64,000 bases of DNA from NCBI RefSeq assembly GCF_014645535.1, contig NZ_BMLX01000009.1, forward strand, positions 46,855 to 110,854. The letters are read 5' to 3'. Each line of letters opens with the position of its first letter. The first letter of the stretch is position 1. Shown in pieces: positions 52,698 to 62,115 of this stretch. The notes beneath the pieces are model-generated. The model had not been told where the DNA came from. It worked only from the letters and a program-made list of their open reading frames with translations, and did not search any database. The position numbers were made by a program, and so were the translations under genes. Source of the stretch: Silvimonas iriomotensis. Lineage in GTDB: Bacteria; Pseudomonadota; Gammaproteobacteria; Burkholderiales; Chitinibacteraceae.

Positions 52698-54161
52698 ATG
52701 AATACACGCGCCATCCAGTTCTGGTATCGCGGGCAGATCCACAAAGTGGATAACGCCGTCCCCACGCGCTCGGTGCTGCAGCACCTGCGGGAGGACATGC
52801 ATTGCACCGGCAGCAAGGAAGGATGTGCCGAAGGCGATTGCGGCGCCTGTACCGTCGTGCTGGGCGAAGAAGTTGATGGCGAGTTGCGTCTGCGCGCGGT
52901 CAACAGTTGCATCCAGTTCTTGCCGACACTTGATGGCAAAGCGCTGTTTACCGTTGAAGACGTGGGCACCCCGGCGCATTTGCACCCGGTGCAACAAGCC
53001 ATGGTCGAATGCCATGGTTCGCAATGCGGTTTCTGCACGCCGGGTTTTGTCATGAGCCTGTGGGCCATGTACCAGAACGCGCCCACCTGCCCGGGGCGTG
53101 AGGCCATCACCGATGCGATCTCTGGCAACCTGTGCCGCTGCACAGGCTATCGGCCGATTCTGGATGCCGCAAAGGCGGCGTATGCCTTGCCGCGCAAAGC
53201 GCTGGATACCGCGCCGATTCTGTCGGCGCTGGCCAGGCTGGCTTTGTTGCCGCCCTTGCATTATCAGTCGCACGGCCATCACTTTTTTGCCCCGCGCCGG
53301 CTGAGCGAGTTGCTGTTGCTCCGCGCCGAGCACCCGCATGCCAAATTGCTGGCGGGATCGACGGATGTCGGTTTGTGGGTGACCAAACAATTGCGGGAAC
53401 TGGGCGACGTGATTTATCTGGGCCAGATCGCAGAACTCAAACGCATTGAAACCGTGGAACAAGGGCTGGAGATTGGCGCCGGCGTGGCGCTGGCTGATGC
53501 CTTTGCCGCGCTGATCCAGCAAGAGCCGCAATGGCTGGAGCTGGCGCGGCGGTTTGCCTCGGTACCGGTACGCAATGCCGGGACACTGGGCGGCAATGTG
53601 GTGAACGGCTCGCCCATTGGCGACAGCATGCCGGCCTTGATGGCGCTGGGAGCGCGGCTGGTTTTGTGGGGCGGCGACTACCGGCGCGAATTGCCGCTGG
53701 AAGCGTTTTATCTGGGCTATCAGCAAAACGCGCTGGAACCGGGTGAGATTCTGGAGAAAATCTGCGTGCCCGATGCCCCGGCGCAGGGCCGGTTGTTCCG
53801 CACCTGGAAAGTCTCCAAACGCTACGAACAGGATATTTCTGCCGTGTGCGGTGCGTTCATGCTGCAAGTAGACCGGCACGGGCTGATTGGCGATGCCCGC
53901 ATTGCGTTTGGCGGCATGGCCGCGACGCCCAAACGCGCGCCCAACGCAGAAATGGCGCTGATCGGGCAGCGCTGGAATGCCGATACCGCCGAAGCCGCCG
54001 TGCAGGCGCTGGCAGATGACTACCAGCCACTGACTGATCTGCGCGCCAGCGCCGACTACCGCAAAGAGATCGCCGCCAGTCTGCTGCGCCGTTTCTGGCT
54101 GGAAACCGGCGCCGGTGTCGCGATCACCCGCCTTGGCCAGATTCATGAGGTGAGCGCATGA
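52698..54161 (+). CDS. xdhA: xanthine dehydrogenase small subunit (2Fe-2S and FAD)
   Basis: XdhA passes electrons from the molybdenum centre to NAD through two 2Fe-2S clusters and FAD. The 487 residues show the plant-type ferredoxin motif (CTGSKEGCAEGDCGACTVV at about 36-54), the second cluster (CGFCTPGFVMSL and CRCTGYRPI) and the FAD-binding LLAGSTDVGLW with RNAGTLGGNVVNGSPIGD. It begins a purine catabolic operon: xdhB starts four bases inside its stop (ATGA), then xdhC and guaD follow. Confidence 0.95.
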   Translation: MNTRAIQFWYRGQIHKVDNAVPTRSVLQHLREDMHCTGSKEGCAEGDCGACTVVLGEEVDGELRLRAVNSCIQFLPTLDGKALFTVEDVGTPAHLHPVQQAMVECHGSQCGFCTPGFVMSLWAMYQNAPTCPGREAITDAISGNLCRCTGYRPILDAAKAAYALPRKALDTAPILSALARLALLPPLHYQSHGHHFFAPRRLSELLLLRAEHPHAKLLAGSTDVGLWVTKQLRELGDVIYLGQIAELKRIETVEQGLEIGAGVALADAFAALIQQEPQWLELARRFASVPVRNAGTLGGNVVNGSPIGDSMPALMALGARLVLWGGDYRRELPLEAFYLGYQQNALEPGEILEKICVPDAPAQGRLFRTWKVSKRYEQDISAVCGAFMLQVDRHGLIGDARIAFGGMAATPKRAPNAEMALIGQRWNADTAEAAVQALADDYQPLTDLRASADYRKEIAASLLRRFWLETGAGVAITRLGQIHEVSA

Positions 54162-56500
54162 ACATGCAGCGTGATCCCGGCCCACCCGCAGGCACCCAGG
54201 TCGGCAAGTCGTTGCCGCATGAAAGCGCCACGCTGCATGTCACCGGTACGGCGGCCTATACCGATGACTTGCCGGAACTGACCGGAACCCTGCATGCCGC
54301 GCTGGGCCTGTCGAGCATTGCCCACGGCCGGGTGATCCGCATGGAGCTGGATGCCGTGCGCGCATATCCGGGCGTGCAGGCGGTGATCATGGCCAGTGAT
54401 ATTCCTGGCGCCAACAACTGTGGCGTCGTGATTCACGATGAACCCATTCTGGCCGACAACGACATCCAGTTTTACGGACAACCACTTTTTGCCGTGGCGG
54501 CACGCTCGCATGAGGTCGCCCGCCGCGCGGTGCGGCTGGCGAAGATTGAATACGAATCGCTGCCGGCGATTCTGGACATGGACGAAGCCATTGCCGCGCA
54601 GTCCTGGGTGTTGCCGCCGGCAGAGATGGCGCGCGGTGATGCCGCCAGCGCGCTGGCCGCCGCGCCGCACTGCCTGACGGGTTTTGCCAAAGTGGGCGGG
54701 CAGGAACATTTTTATCTGGAAGGGCAAATTGCCTATGCCGTGCCCCGGCCCGATGACAGCCTGCATGTGTATTGCTCCACTCAGCATCCAACCGAAATGC
54801 AGCACCTGGTGGCGCATGCGCTGGGCTGGCGCTCGCATCAGGTCAGCGTGGAATGCCGGCGCCTGGGCGGTGGCTTTGGCGGTAAAGAATCGCAATCGGG
54901 CCAGTGGGCTTGTCTGGCTGCCCTGCTGGCCTGGCAGACCGGGCGGCCGGTGAAATTGCGGCTGGATCGCGACGACGACATCACCATCACCGGCAAGCGG
55001 CATCCGTTTCAGTGTCATTGGGAAGCGGGCTTTGACGAGTACGGTCTGCTGCAGGGGGTGAAGATCGAACTGGCGTCCAATTGCGGGTTTTCGGCCGATT
55101 TGTCCGGGCCGGTGAATGACCGGGCGCTGTGTCATCTGGATAACGCCTACTACCTGGACGCCGTGGCCATTCGCAGTTTGCGCTGCAAGACCAACACGGT
55201 TTCCGCCACGGCGTTCCGGGGTTTTGGTGGCCCGCAGGGCATGTTCATGATTGAAAGCATCATGGATGACGTGGCGCGCCACTTGCGGCTTGATCCACTG
55301 GCGGTGCGCCAGCGTAATCTCTACGGCCCGGCCGCCGGGCACGAACGCAACGTGACGCATTACGGCATGACTGTCGAGGACAACATCCTGCCGCAGTTGC
55401 TGGCGCAACTGGTAGAGACCAGCGACTACCACGCCCGTCGCAAAGCCATGGCGACCTTCAACGCCAATAGCCCCGTGATCAAGCGCGGGCTGGCACTGAC
55501 GCCGGTGAAGTTCGGTATCTCGTTCAACGCCACGCTGTTCAACCAGGCCGGCGCGGTGGTCATGGTGTATGCCGATGGCACGGTGCTGGTCACGCATGGC
55601 GGTACGGAAATGGGGCAGGGGCTGTACACCAAAATCCGCCAGATCGTGGCCGAAGTATTCGGCCTGCCCGTGGCCGACATCCGCTTTACCGCAACCGATA
55701 CCTCCCGGGTGCCCAATACCTCGGCCACGGCGGCATCCAGCGGGACTGACATCAACGGCCAGGCCGTGCATGCAGCGGCCATGACCATCCGTGGCCGACT
55801 GGCAGCGCTGGTCGCCCAGTTAAGTGAATGCCAGCCAGAGCAGGTGCGCTTTGTCGATGGCCGCGTCTACGCGCCCGGGTTTTCTGAAGATTTTGCCGAT
55901 ATCACCCGCCGCGCCTATGCCGCACGCATCCAGTTATGGAGCGATGGTTATTACCGCACACCCAAAATCCACTGGGACCCGGCCACCCGCACCGGGCGCC
56001 CGTTCTTTTACTTTGCCTACGGCGCCGCGGTAAGCGAAGTCGCCATTGATACATTGACCGGCGAGATGAAAGTCTTGCGCGCCGACATCTTGCATGATGT
56101 CGGGCGCTCGATTAACCCGGCGCTGGATACCGGCCAGATCGAGGGCGGCTTTATTCAGGGCATGGGCTGGCTGACGTCCGAGGAATTGTGCTGGCAGCAA
56201 GCCGGTGCCCAGCGCGGACGGCTGAATAGCCATGCGCCGTCGACCTACAAAATCCCCACCGGTTTTGATGTGCCGGAAGTCTTCAACGTGGCGCTGTTTG
56301 ACGGCGAGAATCTGGAGGAGTCCATCTACCGCTCCAAAGCCGTGGGCGAGCCGCCGCTCATGCTGGCGCTGTCTGTGTTTTTTGCGGTGCGCGATGCCGT
56401 CGCCGCCGCGTGTGGCCCGGGCAGCCGCCCGCCCCTGGTGGCTCCGGCCACGCCGGAAAGCATCTTGCGCGCACTCAGACACGGGCGGGAGGGCGCATGA
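54158..56500 (+). CDS. xdhB: xanthine dehydrogenase large subunit (molybdenum-binding)
   Basis: XdhB carries the molybdopterin centre that hydroxylates hypoxanthine to xanthine and xanthine to urate. The 780 residues include HESATLHVTGTAAYTDD at the N-terminus, GGGFGGKESQ, FRGFGGPQGMFM, ATAASSGTDINGQAV and EGGFIQGMGWLTSEEL with the catalytic Glu region. SKAVGEPPLMLALSVFFA lies near the end. Start and stop each overlap a neighbour by 4 bases (xdhA and xdhC), giving tight coupling. Confidence 0.95.
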   Translation: MNMQRDPGPPAGTQVGKSLPHESATLHVTGTAAYTDDLPELTGTLHAALGLSSIAHGRVIRMELDAVRAYPGVQAVIMASDIPGANNCGVVIHDEPILADNDIQFYGQPLFAVAARSHEVARRAVRLAKIEYESLPAILDMDEAIAAQSWVLPPAEMARGDAASALAAAPHCLTGFAKVGGQEHFYLEGQIAYAVPRPDDSLHVYCSTQHPTEMQHLVAHALGWRSHQVSVECRRLGGGFGGKESQSGQWACLAALLAWQTGRPVKLRLDRDDDITITGKRHPFQCHWEAGFDEYGLLQGVKIELASNCGFSADLSGPVNDRALCHLDNAYYLDAVAIRSLRCKTNTVSATAFRGFGGPQGMFMIESIMDDVARHLRLDPLAVRQRNLYGPAAGHERNVTHYGMTVEDNILPQLLAQLVETSDYHARRKAMATFNANSPVIKRGLALTPVKFGISFNATLFNQAGAVVMVYADGTVLVTHGGTEMGQGLYTKIRQIVAEVFGLPVADIRFTATDTSRVPNTSATAASSGTDINGQAVHAAAMTIRGRLAALVAQLSECQPEQVRFVDGRVYAPGFSEDFADITRRAYAARIQLWSDGYYRTPKIHWDPATRTGRPFFYFAYGAAVSEVAIDTLTGEMKVLRADILHDVGRSINPALDTGQIEGGFIQGMGWLTSEELCWQQAGAQRGRLNSHAPSTYKIPTGFDVPEVFNVALFDGENLEESIYRSKAVGEPPLMLALSVFFAVRDAVAAACGPGSRPPLVAPATPESILRALRHGREGA

Positions 56501-57534
56501 GCCACTGGATGCAGCAACTCGCCCGGCGGCTGGCGCAGGGCGACGATCAAGTGCTGGTGACTGTCGCCCGGGCCGAGGGCTCCACCCCGCGCGATGCCGG
56601 TACGGTCATGCTGGTGGGGCCCGCCGATACGCACGACACCATCGGCGGCGGCCATCTGGAATGGGAAGCCATCACCATGGCGCGGGTGCTGCTGGCAGGC
56701 GGCCCGCAGCAGGCGCTGTTGCGTTTCAGCCTGGGCGCCAGACTGGGTCAGTGTTGCGGCGGCGTGGTCTGGCTGGCGCTGGAACGCATCAGCGCGACAG
56801 AGGCGTCCGCATGGCAACAACGGGCGCTGGCGCTACGCGAGGGCGCAGTGGTGACGCGGCAGTTACGTAGCACTGGTCAGGGTTCGGACTGGCACAACGT
56901 GCCGGCCACGGATCACAGCGCAACGACCACGCTGGAAGGGGATCTGAAAGCCTGGTCGCTGACGCAGACCTGGTTGCCGCACCCGTTTACCGTCATGTTG
57001 TTCGGCGCGGGCCACGTCGGCGCGGCGCTGGTGCATGTGCTGGCGCCGCTGGGCATCAGACTGCAGTGGATTGATGAGCGCGAGACGCTGTTTGGCGACA
57101 TGGCTATCTGGCCCGATAACGTGCAATGCATCGCCACCGATACGCCGCAGGCCGATATCGCCGCCGCAGCGCCCGGCACCTGCTTTTTGCTGATGACGCA
57201 TAACCACGCGCTGGATTTCGAACTGTGCCAGGCCATCTTCAAGCGGGATGATTTTGACTACTTCGGCATGATTGGTTCGCACAGCAAAAGGGTTACTTTC
57301 GAGCATCGCCTGCGGGATCGCGGCGTGCCGGTGGCGCGCTTCAAAGAAATGATCTGCCCGATCGGCGTGCCCGGCATCACCACCAAAGAGCCTGCCGCCA
57401 TTGCCATTGCCGTGGCCGCGCAATTGTTGCAAGTGCGGGAGCGAAGACGGGTGCTGGGCCGGCGGCTGGCGCATACATCCAATGATCACACCCTGGCTGA
57501 CCCGCCGCCGAATCAATCCTCAGAGCGCGTGTGA
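56497..57534 (+). CDS. xdhC: XdhC family molybdenum-cofactor insertion protein
   Basis: XdhC binds molybdenum cofactor and helps sulfurate and load it into xanthine dehydrogenase. The 345 residues have the XdhC/CoxI N-terminal domain (VLVTVARAEGSTPRDAGTVM, GGGHLEWEA) and a C-terminal Rossmann-type domain (VMLFGAGHVGAALVHVLAPLG, LLMTHNHALDFELCQAIFKRDDFDYFGMIGSHSKR). The ATG overlaps the xdhB stop by 4 bases; the upstream frame extension is spurious. It belongs to the same operon. Confidence 0.92.
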   Translation: MSHWMQQLARRLAQGDDQVLVTVARAEGSTPRDAGTVMLVGPADTHDTIGGGHLEWEAITMARVLLAGGPQQALLRFSLGARLGQCCGGVVWLALERISATEASAWQQRALALREGAVVTRQLRSTGQGSDWHNVPATDHSATTTLEGDLKAWSLTQTWLPHPFTVMLFGAGHVGAALVHVLAPLGIRLQWIDERETLFGDMAIWPDNVQCIATDTPQADIAAAAPGTCFLLMTHNHALDFELCQAIFKRDDFDYFGMIGSHSKRVTFEHRLRDRGVPVARFKEMICPIGVPGITTKEPAAIAIAVAAQLLQVRERRRVLGRRLAHTSNDHTLADPPPNQSSERV

Positions 57535-57602
57535 ATCAGCCCCGTGCGTGCGGGCGGCATTGATCGCGCCCACGACAACCCGAATCCAACTATCATATCT
57601 AT

Positions 57603-58913
57603 ATGGCATCTCCCGCTCATCTCATCGTCCGTGGCAGCATCCTGCATTTTCTGCAGGACCCCGCGCAGTACCCGGATGCGGAGGCGTTCCAGTATCTGGA
57701 CGACGGCTACCTGTGGCTGGCGGACGGCATCGTGCAAGGCACGGGAAACTGGCAACAACTGGGCGAGATCCCGGCCGCCGCGCGTGAGCATGCAACCTGG
57801 GCGGATCACAGCGGCCAGCTGATCTTGCCAGGCCTTGTCGATACCCATATGCATTACGTTCAGGCGGGCATGATCGGCTCTTTTGGTTGCCGCCTGCTGG
57901 ACTGGCTGAACGATTACACCTTCCCGGCTGAAGCCGCGTTTGCTGATCCGGACGTCGCCCGCGTTACCGCAAAGTTTGTGATCGAGCGCTTGCTGGCGCA
58001 TGGCACAACCACGGCCTCGGTCTTTGGCAGCGTGCATCCGCAATCGGTCGATGCCTTTATGGCAGAAGCGGCGCAGCGCGGACTGCGCATGCTCTGCGGC
58101 AAAGCCATGATGGATAGATACTGCCCGCCCGAAGTGCGCGATACCGCGGAACAATCGGGCCGGGACAGCGCAGACCTGATCAGCCGCTGGCACGGCAAGG
58201 GCCGGCTGCGCTACACGATCACGCCACGCTTTGCGCCGACTTCCACCCCGGAACAACTGGGCATTGCCGGCGAGTTGTATCGCTCAAAGCCAGACCTGCA
58301 TGTGCAGTCGCATCTGGCAGAAAACGACAAGGAAGTCGCCTGGGTAGCCGAGTTATTCCCGCAACAGCGCGATTATCTGGATGTCTACGAACACTTCGGC
58401 CTGACCGGCCCGCGCACGATCTACGGGCACTGCATTCATCTGACCGACCGTGAACAGGCGGCCATGGCGGCCAGCGGCACGGCGGCGGCCTTCTGCCCGA
58501 CATCCAATCTGTTCCTGGGGAGTGGCATGTTCGATTACCACAGCGTGGCAGGCGCCGGAGTTCGCGTCGGGCTGGCGACGGATGTGGGCGGCGGCACCTC
58601 CCTGAGCATGATCCGCACGCTGGCCGAGGCCTACAAGGTCTCGCAGGCGCGGCATCACCCGTTGTCTCCCATGCGCGGCTGGTATCTGGCCACGCTGGGC
58701 GGTGCGCGGGCGCTTTATCTGGATGAAGTCATCGGCAATTTCGCGCCGGGGCGGGAAGGGGACTTCATCGTCCTCAAACTGGATGCCACGCCGGAGCTGG
58801 CGTTTCGCATGGCGCGCGCCCGCACGCTGGCCGAGCGCCTGTTTGCGCTGACCACGCTGGGCGACGAGCGCTGCGTGGCGGCAACCTACATCATGGGGCA
58901 GCGCGCACATTGA
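57603..58913 (+). CDS. guaD: guanine deaminase
   Basis: GuaD hydrolyses guanine to xanthine and ammonia, feeding xanthine dehydrogenase. The 436 residues show the amidohydrolase metal set: DTHMHYVQAG, SHLAENDKEV, GHCIHLTD, and ATDVGGGTSLSM with the catalytic Asp. The N-terminal GQLILPGLVDTHMH motif is typical. The ATG at 57603 has no clear ribosome site, and a 68-base gap separates it from xdhC, so it may have its own promoter. The stop overlaps the start of the small oxygenase gene. Confidence 0.94.
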   Translation: MASPAHLIVRGSILHFLQDPAQYPDAEAFQYLDDGYLWLADGIVQGTGNWQQLGEIPAAAREHATWADHSGQLILPGLVDTHMHYVQAGMIGSFGCRLLDWLNDYTFPAEAAFADPDVARVTAKFVIERLLAHGTTTASVFGSVHPQSVDAFMAEAAQRGLRMLCGKAMMDRYCPPEVRDTAEQSGRDSADLISRWHGKGRLRYTITPRFAPTSTPEQLGIAGELYRSKPDLHVQSHLAENDKEVAWVAELFPQQRDYLDVYEHFGLTGPRTIYGHCIHLTDREQAAMAASGTAAAFCPTSNLFLGSGMFDYHSVAGAGVRVGLATDVGGGTSLSMIRTLAEAYKVSQARHHPLSPMRGWYLATLGGARALYLDEVIGNFAPGREGDFIVLKLDATPELAFRMARARTLAERLFALTTLGDERCVAATYIMGQRAH

Positions 58914-59290
58914 TCGGGGCCACCCTTCGGGCGCGCTGGTGCAGTTACCTGACTACCGCTTTTCGCTGGCAGCGGGGTCGGCAGGGCTCCGGTTACGACA
59001 AGATGCTGCTGTTCACCGCGCGCTGGCCCATTCCGTTTGACAGCTATCTGATCCGCTATCCGGAAGGCGCGCATATTCCACCGCATACCGATCCGGTGCA
59101 GGACGGCCGTCATTACCGGCTGAACATCATTCTCAAAGCGCCGCGCGCCGGGGGCGAGTTTGTCTGTGCCACGCCCATCTATGCGTCACGCCGCATCAAA
59201 TTGTTCCGGCCGGATGCGTGCGAGCACAGCGTGACGCGGGTGGAAGGCGGCAGCCGCTATGTGTTGTCGGTGGGCTGGGTGTGCAAATAA
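58910..59290 (+). CDS. small 2OG-Fe(II) oxygenase family protein
   Basis: This 126-residue protein has the iron-binding core of 2-oxoglutarate dioxygenases: His-x-Asp in PPHTDPV, a distal His in CEHSVTRV and a 2OG-binding Arg about ten residues later. The gene starts with a TTG whose bases overlap the guaD stop (TTGA). An in-frame ATG at 59003 would lose the conserved GRQGSGYDKM stretch. Its tight attachment to guaD suggests a link to purine catabolism, for instance a hydroxylation step or protein modification, but neither has been shown for this family member. Confidence 0.75.
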   Translation: MIGATLRARWCSYLTTAFRWQRGRQGSGYDKMLLFTARWPIPFDSYLIRYPEGAHIPPHTDPVQDGRHYRLNIILKAPRAGGEFVCATPIYASRRIKLFRPDACEHSVTRVEGGSRYVLSVGWVCK

Positions 59291-59298
59291 CTTCTGCC

Positions 59299-59802
59299 TT
59301 AGCCTGGTTCATCTGACGACACGCCGCCAACGCGCTGGTGGAATTCGGCAATGGATTCGCTGGAATAACGCTGGAACTGCTGATCCTGCGGCTTGATATC
59401 TGCCACCACCCAGTCCGGTTTGAATTCCAGCATCATATGCACGGTTTCTGGTGTGGCGGGCAAGGGCGTATCAATGGCCGAAGCGAACGGGTGGATCAAC
59501 TCTGGCCATTGCGCGTCGTACACCCACAAGGCCGTACCGCATTCGCCGCAAAAATGCCGCTCGGCGCTGCTGATATGCGTGCGCGCATCTTCCGGATTTT
59601 TCACCCGCGCGTGATACATGCGAATGTGCTCGCGACCGTGCACGTCCAGCGTATCGGCCAGCGCGCCCAGGTTGATGGCATAACCGCCGCCGCCCTGGGT
59701 TTTGCGGCAAATGCTGCAATAGCAGCGCTGGTAAGGCAGGGGATGCGGGCACTGGACGGTAAAACTGACCGCGCCGCACTGGCAGGAACCTTCAAGCAAC
59801 AT
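59299..59802 (-). CDS. GFA family zinc protein (glutathione-dependent formaldehyde-activating type)
   Basis: The 167-residue GFA-fold protein binds two zinc ions through cysteines in LLEGSCQCGAVSF, CYCSICRKT and HFCGECGTALWVY. Family members catalyse or assist glutathione-formaldehyde adduct formation, but most homologues remain uncharacterised. The ATG at 59802 has AAGGAAAAA upstream; a longer frame reaches 59937 without similarity. It is convergent with the small oxygenase gene and divergent from the MAPEG gene. Confidence 0.82.
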   Translation of the reverse strand: MLLEGSCQCGAVSFTVQCPHPLPYQRCYCSICRKTQGGGGYAINLGALADTLDVHGREHIRMYHARVKNPEDARTHISSAERHFCGECGTALWVYDAQWPELIHPFASAIDTPLPATPETVHMMLEFKPDWVVADIKPQDQQFQRYSSESIAEFHQRVGGVSSDEPG

Positions 59803-59939
59803 GGCTTTTTCCTTTTCCGCTTGCGGCACACGCCGCGCCTGTAAACAGTATGGCGTGCGGCGCTGCGTTTCGCGGTCCGGCGCAGCACCTGTCGGCCTGG
59901 CGGACAGGTCTGACGTCATCTTATGAACAAGGAGCACGG

Positions 59940-60326
59940 ATGAATCTGCAATTGCAATGGCTGGTCTGGAGTATCGCGCTGGGCCTTGTCTATCTGATGG
60001 CGTATGCCTGCGTGATTCTCAAATCCGAGGGCGTCATGTGGACTGCCGGCCCGCGGGATGAAGGCCAGCCACAACAGGGCCTGGCCGGGCGGCTGGCGCG
60101 GGCGCAGCGCAACTATATGGAAACCTGGCCCTTTTTTGCGGCGGCGGTGTTGCTGGCGCATGTCCTGGCGCGGGAATCCGCCCAGACTGAATGGGGCTGC
60201 CTGATCTATTTCTGGGCGCGCGTGGCCTATCTGCCGCTCTATGCCTTTGGCGTACCCTGGCTGCGTTCGCTGGCCTGGGTGGTGTCCATGCTGGGCCTTG
60301 TCATGGTGCTGGCGGCGCTGTTCTGA
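59940..60326 (+). CDS. MAPEG family membrane protein
   Basis: This is a 128-residue, four-helix integral membrane protein of the MAPEG superfamily (eicosanoid and glutathione metabolism). Helices are about 5-25 (WLVWSIALGLVYLMAYACVI), 60-77 (WPFFAAAVLLAHVLA), 82-99 and 108-126. The RAQRNYMETWPFFAAA segment is the family signature. The ATG at 59940 follows AAGGAG. The substrate is unknown. It is in a head-to-head pair with the GFA gene. Confidence 0.82.
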   Translation: MNLQLQWLVWSIALGLVYLMAYACVILKSEGVMWTAGPRDEGQPQQGLAGRLARAQRNYMETWPFFAAAVLLAHVLARESAQTEWGCLIYFWARVAYLPLYAFGVPWLRSLAWVVSMLGLVMVLAALF

Positions 60327-60335
60327 TCCAGTCGC

Positions 60336-61526
60336 TCATCTGGCGCCGTCTTTGAACCACTGCGCGAACTGCGCCCGTTCGGCGTCGGTCATTCCGGTCA
60401 GGTTCCCCAGTGGCATGGCTTTCATCTGCACCACCTGCTGGAAGATTTTGGGCGCATTGGCGCGCACGGCGTCGTCCGTATCAAATTTGATGCCATTGGG
60501 GGCGCTGGGCATCCGGGTGGGTTTTTCTGAATGACAGGCCATGCAGCGGTCGGCAATGATCGGGCGGATATCTACCAGCGTGGTGGTGCGTGCGCTCTGG
60601 GCGGTGGTCGGTTGCGCTTTGGGCGCGTGGGTGATGAATACCGCCAATAGCAGGATCAGCCCCGCGGCCGGGTATTGCCAGCGATAGATCCCCTTGTGCC
60701 GCAAATTGAAAAAATGCCGGGTCAGCGCCGCCGCCAGCAGCAGCACCGCCAGCGTCAGCCCCGGTTGCGGGCCGCTATATATAAATGCGTAGTGGTTGCT
60801 CAGCATGCAAAAGATGACGGGCAACACCAGATAGTTGTTGTGCACACTGCGCTGCTTGCCGCGTTTGCCGTGCACGGGCTCCGGGGTCTGGCCGGCGCGC
60901 ATGGCGGCCACCATTTTTTTCTGGCCCGGAATGATCCAGAAAAACACATTGGCGCTCATCGTGGTGGCGATCATCGCCCCGACATGCAAAAACGCCGCGC
61001 GGCCAGAGAGTAAATGGCACAGCACAAACCCCGTGATGACCACAAAGCCGTAGTAGATCGCACCAAACAATAAAGGGCTGCGATTGAACAGCAAGCGGCA
61101 CAGCCCGTCGTACACCAGCCAGCCCGTCACCAGCGTGGCCATCCCGGTCAGCACGGCGGCGCCTGGCGTCTGGATCGCGCTGTTGGCGTCGATCATGTAA
61201 ACCCCGGCCTGGGAGTAATACAGCGCCCCCATCAAAAAGAAGCCGGACAACCAGGTTGAATAAGACTCCCATTTGAACCAGTGCAGTTCATCCGGCAACT
61301 GGCGGGGGGCCAGCAGGTATTTTTGCGGGTTATAAAAGCCGCCGCCATGCACCGCCCACAATTCGCCGCCCACGCCTTTCTCAATCAAGACCGGATCAAC
61401 CGGCGCTTTCAGGCTGTTATCCAGCCAGATGAAATAAAAAGAAGAGCCCACCCAGGCAATGGCAAAGATGACATGCATCCAGCGCAACAGCATGGACGCG
61501 CATTCGATCACGTAGCTGGCATCCAT
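60336..61526 (-). CDS. puuD: urate hydroxylase PuuD with C-terminal cytochrome c domain
   Basis: PuuD oxidises urate to 5-hydroxyisourate. The 396 residues have eight membrane helices (YFIWLDNSL, FLMGALYYSQ, GFVVITGFVLCHLL, FLHVGAMIATTMSANVFFWI and others) typical of PuuD, then a C-terminal cytochrome c domain. CMACH gives the haem site and MPLGN holds the axial methionine. Electrons therefore pass to a cytochrome rather than directly to O2, unlike cytosolic uricase. uraH lies six bases upstream on the same strand, making a two-gene urate operon. Confidence 0.92.
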   Translation of the reverse strand: MDASYVIECASMLLRWMHVIFAIAWVGSSFYFIWLDNSLKAPVDPVLIEKGVGGELWAVHGGGFYNPQKYLLAPRQLPDELHWFKWESYSTWLSGFFLMGALYYSQAGVYMIDANSAIQTPGAAVLTGMATLVTGWLVYDGLCRLLFNRSPLLFGAIYYGFVVITGFVLCHLLSGRAAFLHVGAMIATTMSANVFFWIIPGQKKMVAAMRAGQTPEPVHGKRGKQRSVHNNYLVLPVIFCMLSNHYAFIYSGPQPGLTLAVLLLAAALTRHFFNLRHKGIYRWQYPAAGLILLLAVFITHAPKAQPTTAQSARTTTLVDIRPIIADRCMACHSEKPTRMPSAPNGIKFDTDDAVRANAPKIFQQVVQMKAMPLGNLTGMTDAERAQFAQWFKDGAR

Positions 61527-61532
61527 CGGCGC

Positions 61533-61886
61533 CTAGCTCCCGCGGTAGGTGGAGTAGCTCCACGGCGAGACCAGCAGTGGCACGTGATAGCCTGCAGCCG
61601 GATTGGCAATGCCAAAACGCAGCACAACAATATCCAGGAACGGAGGATCGGGCAGGGCCACGCGCTGCAGCCTGAAATAGGCGGCGACTTCAAACTGCAG
61701 TTCATAGACACCGGCGGTGAACAAATCGCCGCTCAACAGCGGCTGATCGACGCGGCCATCTTTATTGGTATGCCCCTCAAACACGCTTTGCGGGCCCGCC
61801 GGGGTAATGCGCAGCAAGCGCAGGCGCATGCCCCCCGCCGGCTGGCCGTGCGCTGTATCCAGAACATGAACCGAGAGCTTGCCCAT
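61533..61886 (-). CDS. uraH: 5-hydroxyisourate hydrolase
   Basis: UraH, a transthyretin-related protein, hydrolyses 5-hydroxyisourate to OHCU. The 117 residues show the family N-terminal [16 protein letters not shown] and the signature C-terminal [18 protein letters not shown]. It is cytosolic, with no signal peptide. It precedes puuD by six bases, and the two act on successive compounds. It diverges from uraD, which takes the next step, across a short control region. Confidence 0.94.
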   Translation of the reverse strand: MGKLSVHVLDTAHGQPAGGMRLRLLRITPAGPQSVFEGHTNKDGRVDQPLLSGDLFTAGVYELQFEVAAYFRLQRVALPDPPFLDIVVLRFGIANPAAGYHVPLLVSPWSYSTYRGS

Positions 61887-62115
61887 ATGCCTGCCAGATC
61901 CGTGAGGAGACGTAGTCGATTATAGAAGCCCGGCGCGGCATCGCCGGGCCCCCTGCGGTGCATAACGACTATGCCTGCGGCCAGATAGCGCGGCGTGGCG
62001 GCACTGGCGCGCTCATGTGGCGGCAGACAGGAACTCTATAAACGACATCACCTTGTTGAAGCCGGGTCGTGTCTCATACAGTTGAACAACACGGCACGCC
62101 TGACCCGGAGTCTCC
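61887..62115. promoter_or_regulatory. uraH/uraD divergent control region
   Basis: The 229 bp region between oppositely oriented urate genes contains two inverted copies of TAGTCG-(A)-TTAT (61913-61924 and, reversed, 61961-61971). A perfect 8 bp GCCCGGCG/CGCCGGGC stem (61928-61949) lies between them. The arrangement could be a pair of regulator sites for divergent transcription. The LysR gene after uraD is one candidate regulator. Confidence 0.45.
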
